From: Salvia splendens
Taxonomy: Eukaryota; Streptophyta; Magnoliopsida; Lamiales; Lamiaceae
NCBI RefSeq assembly: GCF_004379255.2
Contig: NC_056049.1
Coordinates: forward strand, 10,462,063-10,526,062
DNA: 64,000 nt
Direction: 5' to 3'
A program made the position numbers and the translations under genes. Positions 47,624 through 59,415 of this stretch are shown here, piece by piece. The notes beneath the pieces are model-generated. The model had not been told where the DNA came from. It saw only the letters and a program-made list of their open reading frames with translations, and ran no database searches. Position 1 is the stretch's first letter. Each line of letters opens with the position of its first letter.

Positions 47624-48386
47624 GTTTGTACATTCCTGTTTGTGATGATGCTTTGAAGCCAATGATTGGTATGAAATTCAATACATTAGTAGAAGCATCC
47701 GGTTTCTATGAACACTATGCCCGTTCAGTTGGTTTTGGCATTCGTAAACTGGGCAACCAATCAGTTCATGGTATTATTAAGTGGCAGTATTTGGCTTGCA
47801 GCAGACAAGGCTCTAAGAGTTTTATACCTGGTCATGCATCCAAATCAACTGAAGTGTCTGTTAAGAGGCGTAGGTGTCGGTCGTTTAGGTGTGAATGTCT
47901 TGCTAAGCTCAACTTGAGATATTTTTCAGATGGTATTAGCAGCGGGTATGAGGTTTATCAGTTTGTTGAGTATCATAATCACTTAATGGTTGCGGATGAG
48001 CATAGGCATTTTATGACGGCCAATCGCAGTCTGGATCCTATCCATCGAAGTTTTATGGAGGATAGTGGCAGGTGTAATATTGGTCCCACTCAAACATTCA
48101 AACTTTTGAAGGAGATAATGGGTGGACCTGAAAATGTTGGATGTGATATTATTGATATTAGAAATGGTTATCGTGATATTATGTCCAATATTGATGGTTC
48201 AGATGCTCAAATGATTTTTGATTATATGCGTTCTCAAAATGAATTATCTAATGCCTTCTATTATGAAATTGAGGTAGGATCTCATGGAAAGTTAACTAAA
48301 CTCTTCTGGGCTGATGCTATTTCAAGACGAAATTATCATATGTTTGGAGATGTAATTTCATTTGATTCAACATACAACACTAACAG
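47624..48386 (+). CDS. FAR1/MULE transposase, exon 2 (FAR1 DNA-binding domain)
   Basis: The FAR1 zinc-binding domain spans about residues 10-110 of this exon: GFYEHYARSVGFGIRK, the Cys pair in RSFRCECLAKL and His in EYHNHLMVADEHRHF. The exon continues through the MULE N-terminal region to VISFDSTYNTN, with the first catalytic Asp. The donor GT is at 48387. The FAR1 domain would bind the element ends. The frame is undamaged here. A domesticated FAR1-related host gene is an alternative, but the inverted ends and linked Ulp1 genes favour a transposon. Confidence 0.88.
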
Positions 48387-48577
48387 GTATATTACTTTTG
48401 TTGCTAAAAGACCTAAAATGATACTTTTTGCTGATACAATGATACTTTTTGCTAATACAATTATATTTCAGTGGATACAATGATACGTTTTGCTGATAAA
48501 ATGATAGTCATAGCTGATAAACTGATACTTTTCTGTATGCATGAAAATATAACTCTGTTTTATGTTATGTTTTGAAG
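48387..48577 (+). other. Transposase intron 2 with repeat units
   Basis: A short intron with donor GTATAT and acceptor TTTTGAAG. It carries about six copies of AATGATACTTTTTGCTGATA-like units, the same family as the intron 1 minisatellite. The join keeps the frame (Thr-Asn-Arg-Tyr). Confidence 0.75.
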
Positions 48578-49589
48578 GTATTGTATGATTTTTGCTCCAT
48601 TCACTGGAAAAGATAACCATTCCAGAGCAGTTACATTTGGAACTGGATTGTTATCAAGTGAAGGCAGAGACTCATATTCTTGGTTGTTTGGCTGTTTTGT
48701 TCGATGTATGGGGGTTGCACCCAAAATGATTATCACTGATCAAGATTGGGGGATGAAACTTGATGTTCAACAAGTACTTTTACAAACAAGGCACAGATGG
48801 TGCATGTGGCATATTATGGTTAAGGTGTCAGATAAGTTGCCCAAATCCTTGCTTGGTAATGAAGATTTCAAAAAAGAGTTTAATGCATGTGTTTGGTCTG
48901 ATTTGTTAGAACCTGATGAGTTTGATATAATATGGAATTATATTATGGAACGGTATGGATTAGAAGACGTCCACTGGTTTGGATCGATGTTTGAAGATAG
49001 AGAATTCTGGGTTCCTGCTCATTTTCGAGATTTTCCCATGGGGTCGCTTCTTAGGACTACATCGATGTCTGAATCAGAGAATAGCTTTTTTAAAAACTAC
49101 ACAAAGCCTCGTGCAAATCTTGTACAGTTCATGAATTTCTTTAACTGTGCTGTTGGAGATCAAAGGAATGCCAATTCACGATTGAACTACTTGGATTACT
49201 CAACTATTCCTGATTTGTCAACCCAATTGCCTATTGAGAAGTATGCATCTACAATCTACACTGATAATATTTTCAAACATGTACAACAGGAAATAAGTAT
49301 GGTATGTGAGATTGTTTGGATAACTGTTGAGGATAACATCAAGATGCATAAGGTCAAGGACCAATATGGTAGAACATGGGATGTTAAGTATGATTGTAAG
49401 CAAGACACATTCGAGTGTAGTTGTAAGAAGTTTTCTAGAATTGGTTTGTTATGCTGTCATATATTTTATTTGTTAAAGAATAAGTCTGCTAATCTCATTC
49501 CTGAGAAATATTTGGTCGAAGGTGGTTGAAGAGCTCTTTACTAAAGGCAGCACATGGTCTACCATCTGAGGAGATACAACCATTTGAAC
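48578..49589 (+). pseudogene. FAR1/MULE transposase, exon 3 (catalytic and SWIM domains)
   Basis: It continues the MULE DDE core: IITDQDWGM (second Asp), WCMWHIM, and a probable catalytic Glu in SMSESENSFFK. A SWIM zinc finger, CSCKKFSRIGLLCCH, follows near 49420-49455. The frame reaches a TGA at 49525-49527, but homologous coding (WLKSSLLKAAHG) continues in another frame to about 49589, so one small shift near 49515-49525 disrupts this copy. The transposase cuts at the element ends and joins them to new DNA in the nucleus. Confidence 0.88.
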
Positions 49590-49684
49590 GTGTGCTCCAT
49601 TTTTAACCTTATTGTAAAAACTCTATTTTTTCAGTCAGAGAAATGATAGTATTTATTGTAATAATGTTATCTTTTACCTTGCAG

Positions 49685-50073
49685 ATTTGGATGAAAAGCA
49701 GGAAGTTAAGAAAAAGTTGTTCTCCAACTTTTATCGATTAGTCCAAAAGTATGAGGGAAGTATGGATCATCTGTCTTTGTTATGTGCTGGTCTTGATGAT
49801 TTGGAAGAGCATATATTTGGAAATTGTGCAATACCTTCAGTCATTGAAAATAAAAAGATGGTTGAGGAATTTTATGGAATGGCAGTACCTAATGTAATTG
49901 ATGTACATCCTCCAGATGTTGTTAGAACCAAAGGATCAGCAAGTGACAAAGTATCAAAGAGGGAGAGTGCAATAAGGAAAGCAAATAAGCCTCTACGACG
50001 GTGTGGTAAATGTCATGAGATGGGTCGTCATGATTCAAGAAATTGTGGTAGAGTCAATGAGAAGACATATTGA
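49685..50073 (+). CDS. FAR1/MULE transposase, exon 4 (C-terminal zinc knuckle)
   Basis: The acceptor is CTTGCAG (to 49684). The exon encodes a helical stretch (DEKQEVKKKLFSNFYRLVQKYEG) and ends with a zinc knuckle-like CGKCHEMGRHDSRNC, the usual tail of FAR1/MULE proteins. The stop is TGA at 50071-50073. The minisatellite begins about 15 bp later. Confidence 0.8.
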
Positions 50074-50085
50074 AGCCATTTGATA

Positions 50086-50945
50086 TAAAATGATACTTTC
50101 AGCCGATAAAATGATACTTTCAGCCAATAAAATGATAGATATTTTTGGTGTATAAATGATAGGTTTACTGTATAAAATGATAGTTTTGCCGGATAGAATG
50201 ATACTCTGAGTTGATAAAATGATAAATGTTACGCGCAGCAGATAAAATGATATTTCAAACCTATAAAATGACAAAATTATACTTGCAGCCGATAAAAAGA
50301 TAATTCTGACTGATAGAATGATACTTTGAGTTGATAAAATGATACTTTTGTTTATAAAATGATATATTGGTCATAAAATGACACTTTAACCTGATAAAAT
50401 GATAATATAAGCTGATAAAATGACAACAACCTTATAAAAAGATATATAAGCTGAAGAAATGCCATATAAGCTGATAAAATGACATAAAAATGATAGTTTT
50501 GCCGGATAGAATGATACTTTAAGTTGATAAAATGATACTTTTGGCTTATAAATGTTAGGTTTACAACATAAAATGATAGTTTTGACGGATAGAATGATAC
50601 TCTAAGTTGATAAAATGATACTTTTACTGATAGTTATGTACATTCCTGTTAGTAATGATGCTTTGAAGCCAATGATTGGTAGTTAAGATGATACTTTTGG
50701 CTTATAAATGTTAGGTTTACTATATAAAATTATAGTTTTGCCAGATAGAATGATACTCTGATTTGATAAAATGATAAATGTTACTCGCAGTAGATAAAAT
50801 CATATTTCTAACCTATAAAATGACAAAATGATACTTGCAGCCGATAAAATGATATTTCTGATTGATAGAATAATACTTTGAGTTGATAAAATGATACTTT
50901 TTGTTTATAAATGTTAGATTTACTGCATAAAATGATAGTTTTGTA
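50086..50945 (+). repeat. Minisatellite block downstream of the transposase gene
   Basis: Variants of the ATAAAATGATA units, less regular than in intron 1. At 50636-50686 a copy of the start of transposase exon 2 (GTACATTCCTGTTAGTAATG) is embedded, so at least part of this block derives from the end of intron 1. Confidence 0.85.
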
Positions 50946-51118
50946 AGGGCAAAATTTTCATTTCGTTTTCAAATTGGCGTGTCGATAGAAAACGTGAACT
51001 AGACGCTAAATTTAATTTCTCTGACACTCAAACCCTCCAATTCACTTCCAAACTCTCCGATCGCCTTCAAACCATAGTTTCTTCAGTTTCGAAGGTAAAT
51101 CCATCCAAATTCTGTAAT

Positions 51119-53666
51119 ATGACGTCGGAAAACCGTCAAGCATCATCGAAGAAAGGTTGGATGAAGTTTTTTACGTATTTTACTTTTGTTTTTGCTCGAT
51201 TTTATCATTTTGCCTGCGATTCTCCTTTTTTTATATTCTATAGTTTTTTAGTGTAGATTTAGAGTTACATATGACAGCATGATGAATTTACTTCGAATTT
51301 ACTTCATACTTGGTTTTGTATCATCAATACATACCTTGTTCCATATCCTAACTCAATGGTTTTTAGATTCTAAATCAGCGGTTTATTCGAAGAAGTTTAT
51401 CATTATTTAGTATCCCAGTGAATAATTTTGAGCTATATTAAGTGTGTATTCATGAATTTAACCACTTTTTTTGTATGTCTTCCAGCCTCAAAGCGTGGGA
51501 GCTCACAAACCAACGATGAAGAAGAAATGCTTTCCAGAAATAAACAGAATAAAGGAAAGAGTGTTATGGAAGTACCTTCGTCTGATGAAATTAAAAGTTC
51601 AATTTGGGAGGCTACAGATGCTATTAGTAAATTAATGAGGTATATAAAGGATGCTCCAGGAAATACCAATGACACCAATTGCTTCAAAGTTGCAGCTATA
51701 AATGCACTAAAGATGGTTGGTGTTGAGGTTGATCAAGGGGAGCAAGCTGTGTCTAAGACAATTGAAAACATGACACATCAATTTTGCCTGATATTAACTT
51801 GATGAAAAATGCAAATTAGTGAATGAAGGCACATCAATTTTGCCTGATATTAACTTGGGAAAGAAACCAGTAAGTTGAAGATTTGGAAACAATTTATTTA
51901 CTTTTTTGAGTTTTTATTCTTATGTTATATCACATTTCACTATTTGCAGGAGACAAATGATTATAATCCTTCAACCGAAATAGTAGTTTACAATCCAGAA
52001 AAGAAGTGTTAAGCAATGATATATCTCATCCATTCACCAACACTTTTAACAAACATGAAGTGAACTATATGTCTTATATAGTGAAGTTTTCATATCATTC
52101 TTGCCCTGACAGGCAATTGCTAGGATTGAACAATTGGAGAAGATGGTCCAGGCCAAAACAAAGTTTACCTTGAAGGAGTCACAAATCTTTTTGTGGATTA
52201 TGACAACATATGAATCAAATGAGTAAGATTTATATTATAGTTGTGATTTAGAAGAAAAATATACAAAAGATGTGCTAACACACACACATATTTGAACAGG
52301 GACGCCACAGTGTATGATGATAATGTCATAACGGTAACAAAAAGAGAATTATGTTCACTATTGCCACGTACTCTAATAGAAGTGGGTGTGATCAATGCAT
52401 GGGCTTCTTATTTGAATAATATAGAAGGATACAGGGCTCTATCTTCATCAAGACGCCTCTTTTTCACAACATACCCATCCGTAAGAATAATATAAATTTT
52501 GAAAAATAAATTGCATGGTATATGTTCATTATAAAGCATGACTATATATATGCTTGTCTATCATCTTCATCAGCAGCAGCATCAGGAAGTTTCTCTCCTA
52601 ATACACAAAAGATTTCAGTGTGTTAAACGATTTATGTCATTATATAAAGTCAAAGTATCATTTTATCCACTGAAACTATCATTTTATCCCTTGAAACCAT
52701 CATTTTATCAAGTGCAACTATAATTATATCAAGTGCAACTAGTAAGTTTATCATTTTACCCACTGAAACTATCATTTTATTCCTAGAACCAATCATTTTC
52801 AATTATTTCCATCCAGATTTGACTTGTCTCATCTTTCAGCTGTATACAATTGTTGACCGGCCTTATGGGGTCGACCTCATGACTCTGATTGATAGATTCT
52901 GTGACAATGTACAAACTGAGGTTGAACAAATTATGTATTTCAAATGGGACGATGTAGATTTGGTAAATACTGAACACAATTGATTCTTTGTTATATTACT
53001 AATTGTTTTTGTTCTAAAATTATTATTATTATTATTATCTATGTAGGCGTTCTTTCCAATATGTGCTGCAGAACATTACTATACCATATGCTTCAGATTT
53101 AGTACTAAAAGTATAGTAGTGATTGACAATTCGAAGAATGCTGACGATGAGGACGTATTAATCAAATATGGTGGCATACCTGAAAATGTGGTAAGTATAC
53201 ATGATATATAGTGAAGTATTTTTGTGATTACAGTGAAGTATAGCACTCTTTATAGTGAACTACATTTGATATTCATAATGATATATTGCATATATTGTTT
53301 TTTTGCCATTTTTTGACAAAAATGGGGTATCACAACCAAAGCAAATCAATAAAGGATGCGAGCATAGTAAGGCTCAAAATTCCTTGGAGAACAACATCAA
53401 ATGTAGAAGATTGTGGAGTTTTTTTTATGCGACATTTGGAATGTTATTATGGTGAGCGTGAACAAGATTGGAATTGTGGATTAACTGCAAGAAGCAAGGG
53501 TATACTCCAAAGACTAAGAGCAAAGTATTGCAGCGCATTATTATTGTCGGAAAAAAACCATGAGTCATTGAATAACTTGTCACTAGCATCAAAGCATTAT
53601 GAAGAATATGGGAAAACAAATAATACAGATGTGGAAAAAATGATTGTAAACTTCAAGCGTTCATGA
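51119..53666 (+). pseudogene. Ulp1-like cysteine protease gene, copy 1
   Basis: Exons with good borders: 51119-51155, 51486 to about 51795, 52113-52222, 52300-52480, 52840-52962, 53047-53190 and about 53325-53666. The last three carry the C48/Ulp1 fold, with catalytic His in AAEHYYTICF, Asp in VVIDNS and Cys in EDCGVFFMRH, so the triad is kept. Ulp1 proteases remove SUMO; in transposons the substrate is unknown. Damage: a stop at 51800-51802 with a local duplication of about 50 bp, and no clear acceptor for the last exon. It lacks the N-terminal domain of copy 2 at 57.1 kb. The 5' untranslated region (from 50945) matches copy 2. Confidence 0.75.
52565..52800 (-). repeat. Inverted repeat module within a Ulp1 copy 1 intron
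   Basis: This is the reverse complement of the module seen three times at 55.98-56.97 kb: exon-like GATGCTGCTGCTGATGAA, splice acceptor, TGAAATCTTTTGTGTATTAG, then ATAAAATGATA units. It lies between the exon ending at 52480 and the one starting at 52840. Confidence 0.75.
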
Positions 53667-53835
53667 ACTATTGTAGAAAACTTCATTTAAATTCAGTAGC
53701 AAGTACTTATTGTACATTAATATCTTGTTTACTATTTAATTCACTGTTGTGTTGTATCTATTTACTTCACTGAATAAGGAACTAGTGTTTTGTGAACAAG
53801 AGTGAAGTAAAATACGAATAAGAGTGATGTGTTTT

Positions 53836-55126
53836 GCTTGATAAAATGATACTTTTACTGATTTGTAGGTATGTATAAAAGCGCGGGGGTAAATATGTAA
53901 TTTCCCTCATTTAATTTCTGAATTTCGCCAAACATCACTTAAAATGATAAAATGATATATGTTAGGTTTGTTGCATAGAATGATAGTTTTGCCGGATAGA
54001 ATGATACTCTGAGTTGATAAAATGATACTTTTGACTGACTGATAAAATGATAGGTTTATTGCATAGAATGATACTCTGAGTTGATAAAATGATACTTTTG
54101 ACTGACTGATAAAATGATAGGTTTATTGCATAGAATGATAGTTTTGCCGGATAGAATGATACTCTGAGTTGATAAAATGATACTTTTGACTGACTGATAA
54201 AATGATATATGTTAGGTTTATTGCATAGAATGATAGTTTTGCCGGATAGAATGATACTCTGAGTTGATAAAATGATACTTTTGATTGACTGATAAAATGA
54301 TATATGTTAGGTTAATTGCATAGAATGATAGTTTTTCCGGATAGAATGATACTCTGAGTTGATAAAATGATACTTTTAGCTTATAAATGTTAGGTTTACT
54401 GCATAAAGTGATAGTTTTGCTGGATAGAATGATACTTTCAGCCGATAGAATGATAGTTTTGCCGGGTGGAATGATACTTTCAGCCGATAGAATGATAGAT
54501 ATTTTTGTTGTATAAAATGACATTTTTGTTTAATAAAATGATACGTTTACCTGATAAAATGATAATCTAAGCGGATAAAATGACAGTAACCTTATAAAAA
54601 TGATACTCTGAGTTGATAAAATGATACGTTTACTGCTTTGTAGGTTTGTATATTATGTATTGTGCCGATTATATTAGGTTTATTGCATAGAATGATAGTT
54701 TTGCCCGATAGAATGATACTCTGAGTTGATAAAATGATACTTTTGCCGATAGAATGATACTCTGAGTTGACAAAATGATAGTTTTGCCGGATAGAATGAT
54801 ACTCTGAGTTTATAAAATGATAAATGTTACTCGCAGTAGATAAAATGATATTTCTATCCTATAAAATGACAAAATGATACTTACAGGCGATAAAATGATA
54901 CTTTAACCTGATAAAATGATAATATAAGCGGATAAAATGACAGCAATCTTATAAAATGATATAAGCTGAAGAAATGGTATTTTAGGTTTACTGTATAAAA
55001 TGATAGTTTTGACGGATAGAATGACACTCTGAGTTTATAAAATGATAAATGCTACTTGCAGAAGATAAAATCATATTTCTAACCTACAAAATGATAAAAT
55101 GATACTTGCAGCCGATAGAAATATAT
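53836..55126 (+). repeat. Minisatellite block between the Ulp1 genes
   Basis: ATAAAATGATA and ATAGAATGATA units, with a larger unit (ATACTCTGAGTTGATAAAATG ... TTTATTGCATAGAATG) repeated at about 60-110 bp. A decayed copy of the transposase intron 1/exon 2 junction (CTTTGTAGGTTTGTATATT) is at 54638-54657. The MULE end sequence is at 53877. Confidence 0.85.
53877..53937 (+). repeat. Internal copy of the MULE end sequence
   Basis: AAAAGCGCGGGGGTAAATAT followed by TTTCCCTCATTTAATTTCTG and AATTTCGCC match the inner part of the terminal repeats at 35908 and 62333, in the left-end orientation. It directly follows a splice-acceptor-like TGATTTGTAG. It is probably the left edge of a second, related MULE that starts here. 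Confidence 0.6.
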
Positions 55127-55322
55127 GAGGGCAAAATTGTCATTTCGTTTTCGAATTGGCGCGTCGATAGAAAACTGAACTAGACGCTAAATTTGATTTC
55201 TCTGACACTCAAACCCTTTGAATCGCTTCCAAACCCTCCGAATCGCTTCCAAACTCTCCGATCGCATTCAAACCGTAGTTTCTTCTGTTTCGAAGGTAAA
55301 TCCATCCAAATTCAGTAATATG

Positions 55323-57128
55323 ATGTCGAAAAACGCTCAAGCATCAACGAAGAAAGGTTGGATGAAGTTTTTTGCTTATTTTACTTTTGTTTTTGCTCGA
55401 TTTTATTATTTTGCCTGCGATTCTTCTTTTTTTTAGATTCAATAGTTTTTTAGTGTAGATTTAGAGTTACATATGACAGCATGATGAAATTACTTCGAAT
55501 TTACTTCATACCTTGTTCTATATCCTAACTCAGCGGTTTTTACATTCTAAATCAGTGGTTTATTCGAAGAAGTTTATCAGTGTCTATAGCAAATGTGTGA
55601 CTATAGCGGCAAAACTCATATTGATAAAGCAAATAGTTGAGATCCTTTAGTTTATCAGTATCTGCAGCCATATCCTAACCTCATGACCTTATTAAAATGC
55701 TTTGGTTTAAAAAAATGTATGCAGCAGTAATGCAGATTCGAAGAAGTTTATATGAGTACTGATTTTGTGAGTAGTGTTTTGTTCTAACCTCCTGACCTTA
55801 AGTGACAAGTTTTGCTCTCTCTCTTGTTTTGAAGTCATTGAAATTTAGGTGATAAAATGATAGTTTCAGAAGATAAAATTATATTTTCATAAAATGATAT
55901 TTTCAGGTGATAAAATGATAGTTTAATGTGATAAAATCATAGTTTCAGGTGCTAAAATGATACTTTGACTTTATATAATGACATAAATCGTTTAACACGC
56001 TGAAATCTTTTGTGTATTAGGAAACAACATTCCTGATGCTGTTGCTAATGATGATGTTACACTCTTAATGATGATTTCAGAAGGTAAAATGATAAATCTT
56101 TTGTGTATTAATGATAAATCTCTAAATTGAAAATGATAGTTTCAGGGGATAAAATTATAGTTGCACTTGATAAAATGATGGTTTCAGAGGATAAAATGAT
56201 GGTTTCAGGTGATAAAATGATAGTTCAGGGGATAAAATGATGGTTTCAGGTGATAAAATGATAGTTCAGGGGATAAAATGATAGGTTCAGTGATAAAATG
56301 ATACTTTTCAAATGATAAAATGATAGTTTCTGGGAATAAAATGATAGTTTCAGTTGGTAAAATAATAAACTTACTAGTTGCACTTGATAAAATTATAGTT
56401 GCACTTCATAAAATGATGGTTTCAGGGGATAAAATGATAGTTTCAGTGGATAAAATGATACTTTTACTTTATATAATGACATAAATCGTTTAACACACTG
56501 AAATCTTTTGTGTATTAGGAACAAACATTCCTGATGCTGGTGCTGATCATGATGATAGACAAGTAGTGATGGTTTCAGAAGGTAAAATGATAAATCTTTT
56601 GTTTATTAATGATAAATCTCTACATTGAAAATGATAGTTTCAGAAGGTAAAATGATAGTTGCACTTGATAAAATGATAGTTTCAGGGGATAAAATTATTG
56701 TTTCAGAGGATAAAATGACAGTTTCAGTGTGTAAAATGATAGGTTCAGTGATAAAATGATACTTTTGCATAAAATGATAGTTTCTTGGAATAAAATGATA
56801 GTTTCAGTAGGTAAAATGATAAACTTACTAGTTGCACTGGATAAAATGATAGTTTCCGGAGATAAAATAATAGTTTCTGGGGATAAAATGATACTTTGAC
56901 TTAATATAATGACATAAACCGTTTAACACACTGAAATCTTTTGTGTATTAGGTGATGCTGCTGCTGCTGATGATAGAATATTGGCTGATGAAATAGAAAG
57001 TATAAAAAATAACAAGAAAAGAAAGAATGATGATGCAAGTAAGAAGAAGGCAGCTGCAAAGAAGGGGAAGAAAATAGTTCTTCAAGATGATGCAGCCATT
57101 GACTCACCGACCTTGGCAGGAAGGAAGA
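55323..57128 (+). pseudogene. Ulp1-like gene copy 2, 5' exons
   Basis: The leader (55127-55320) and first exon (ATG near 55320-55323, then AQASTKK) match copy 1. After an intron full of minisatellite, an Asp/Lys-rich exon (about 56952-57120) encodes ADEIESIKNNKKRKN and KKKAAAKKGKK, a likely nuclear-localisation-type basic region. Its frame runs into a stop near 57140 while the next domain is in another frame, so there is a shift near 57125. Confidence 0.6.
55850..56930 (+). repeat. Minisatellite block with triplicated splice module, copy 2 intron
   Basis: Units here are mostly GATAAAATGATAGTTTCAGGG. Three copies of a module with TTTAACACRCTGAAATCTTT and TGTGTATTAG plus a GATGCTG-rich exon start lie at 55981, 56480 and 56911. 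The last one leads into the exon that is probably used. Confidence 0.85.
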
Positions 57129-57728
57129 AGGAATACTGACTTCTTCGTTAACATGCTCGATTCTCTAAACAAGAATCAAAGAAGAGCTGTTAGAGAGATT
57201 GGGTTTGGCGCACTCCTACACTTCAAAATAAGAAGTTTCCCTAGATCATTGGCTTATTATCTGATTTACAACTTTAACCATAATAGTTGTTCAATTAAAT
57301 TGAACAGCGGGGAATCACTATTTTTAGATGATGAAGATGTTCATATTACTCTTGGGTTCCCTATTGGACCTTCACTTATGAGTAGGAACAAATTTCAGAA
57401 AAATATCAACATTAAAAGTGAAATTGCTAGATTCTGTAAAGGTGGAGAAAAAAATATGGTTCCAGATTATGTTGTAGGACAGATGATGAAAGACGAAGAA
57501 GGTGGTGACTGGTTCAAATTGAATTTTATGATTCTGGTTGAGTATGCCTTGATCAACACCCCTGCTGATGGAAATTTGAGCCCACAAGTTTTTGATTACA
57601 TAGCTGATGTGAAGAAGATCAAAGAATACAATTGGTGTGGCTATGTCATATCCAAATTGCTTGAAACACAAAAGCGATGGAAAAATAACACAAGAAAGAT
57701 ATTTACCGGACCAGTCATCTTTGTAGTG
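57087..57728 (+). pseudogene. N-terminal domain exon of Ulp1-like copy 2
   Basis: It encodes FFVNMLDSLNKNQRRAV, GFGALLHFKIRSFPRSLAYY and LDDEDVHITLGFPIGP. This is the kind of N-terminal domain that precedes Ulp1 regions in plant transposon proteins (in the spirit of DUF1985 and plant mobile-domain proteins); I do not claim a specific family. It ends at donor GTAAGA (57729). It is absent from copy 1. Confidence 0.65.
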
Positions 57729-57802
57729 GTAAGAATATATTTTTTTTCCATTGTCTACGAATCTATTTACAGAAAAACTAATATTTAGTTTTAGTTAATG
57801 TA

Positions 57803-58612
57803 GGCCAGTTACGTCGACAGAATTGTGTTTCAAAAAAGAAATGGTGCCAAGATGCTATCCAACAGTTAAGGGTTGGACTGCCGAACTGCTGAAAGAAAGG
57901 CAAAGAGCAGAAATGAGTGCTTCAGAGTTTGGTCTCGGTCATAAGTATGACCGATATAAAAAGCAACAACATGAAGAGAACGATGAAGATGATGAATCTG
58001 AATCTGAAGATGATGTACCTGAAGATGTACAATCATTGGAGATGAAAGATCAGGACAAAGAGGGGACAACCAGTGGAAGTCAACAAAAGACTTTCATAGA
58101 TCAATGGAAGGAGGCTGCCAGTGAGTGTAAAGCCTCAATGTCGAAAATTCTTGATGTCCTTGAAGCAGCACCAAGTGAAATCAGGAATTTTAATAGCTTT
58201 AAGATTATCTGTGACACAACAAGAAATGCAATGGGAATCAGAGAGGAAGGTATGCAGAGTGTCACAGAAAGTCAGAAATCAATGTCAAATGCTATGAGCA
58301 ATGATGATATATTGATGATCCTGAATTTATCGATATCATGATTGAACTTACTAAAGTTGATGAGAGGACTTATATACTGAAAAATAGGGATGAGTTCTCT
58401 ACATTCACTCTGATACCCGAATATGAGCAGACTCCTGATGAGAATCCAAATTTTAATCGGGAAAAGGATATAGAGAAGGAAAAACTTCCAGAGAAGGAAA
58501 TGGTTAATAAAGCAGCTCAAGAAGAGAAGGAAAAAGTTCTAGAGAAAGAAGTTGAATTGTCTCTCAATGATGAATTTGAGGTCACTTTTAAAAATGATAG
58601 TTTAAGTACATA
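57803..58612 (+). pseudogene. Linker exons of Ulp1-like copy 2
   Basis: This starts after acceptor ATGTAG (57802) with ASYVDRIVFQKRN. A shift near 57845 moves to the frame with TVKGWTAELLKERQRAEM. An acidic stretch (EENDEDDESESEDD) and a helical part (ASMSKILDVLEAAPSEIRNF) follow; the latter corresponds loosely to the 51.5-kb exon of copy 1. A second shift near 58310 leads to a Lys/Glu-rich tail (EKEKLPEKEM) that runs into the minisatellite at 58590. Confidence 0.55.
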
Positions 58613-59060
58613 AAATGATTGTTTATATGGTTAAGATGATATAGGTTTGATGATGTTTTTTGGTTGCTCTGTTTTATTTGAAAAATAATACTTTTGCCTC
58701 ATAAAATGATAGTGTAAGGGGATAAAATGATAGTTTCAAATGATAAAATGATACTTTTGCATAAAATGATAGTTTCAGTGGGTAAAATGATAGGGTTCAT
58801 TGATAAAATGATAATTTTGCATCATAAAATGATAGTTTCAAATGATAAAATGATATTTTTGCATGAAATGATAAAATGATAGTTTCTTTGGAATAAAATG
58901 ATAGTTTCTGTGGGTAAAATGATAGGTTCAGTGATAAAATGAAATTTTTGTTTCATAATGATAGCTTTAGATTTTTGGCTGATAAAATGATAATATGAGT
59001 TCCATTGGGTAAAATAATATCCCTTATGTCAATAACAATTTATATTTTTGATTGAAAGGA
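58590..59060 (+). repeat. Minisatellite block, copy 2 intron
   Basis: About 15 units of the AAAATGATAGTTTCA type between coding blocks of the second Ulp1-like gene. The last 60 bp before 59060 are non-repetitive. Confidence 0.8.
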
Positions 59061-59352
59061 CGAAAGAGCATGTGCCATATTATCCACTGTCATGGAGGAT
59101 ATACATGGTGAAACCGGAGATGATGAAGGTTTAAAAGACAGAGAAGATGTTTTGAAAAAGGCCAAAGGGAAGAAGAAGGTTTCCCAAGAACCTGCAGTTG
59201 AAAAGGAGAAAGTGCCCAGAACAACAAAGAAAATTGTTGAAGCAATGTGCTCTCCCTACAATGTCAGGGCAGTAAATATAAAAGGAAAACTGAATAAAGA
59301 AGAGAAAAAATTATGTACTGGTTGATGACACATGAAGAAAACGAACTGTAAG
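59060..59352 (+). pseudogene. Basic linker exon of Ulp1-like copy 2
   Basis: It encodes MEDIHGETGDDEG, a Lys-rich stretch (KKAKGKKKVSQ) and CSPYNVRAVNIKGKL. One frame ends at TGA 59323-59325, but YWLMTHEENEL continues in another frame to the donor at about 59350, matching FLWIMTTYESNE of copy 1 before the protease. So one small shift near 59310 is present. Confidence 0.6.
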
Positions 59353-59415
59353 TTTTGAATTACATAATTATATTCTTATTAAATTCTTTTACCTAACATT
59401 AAATATGATTTTTAG

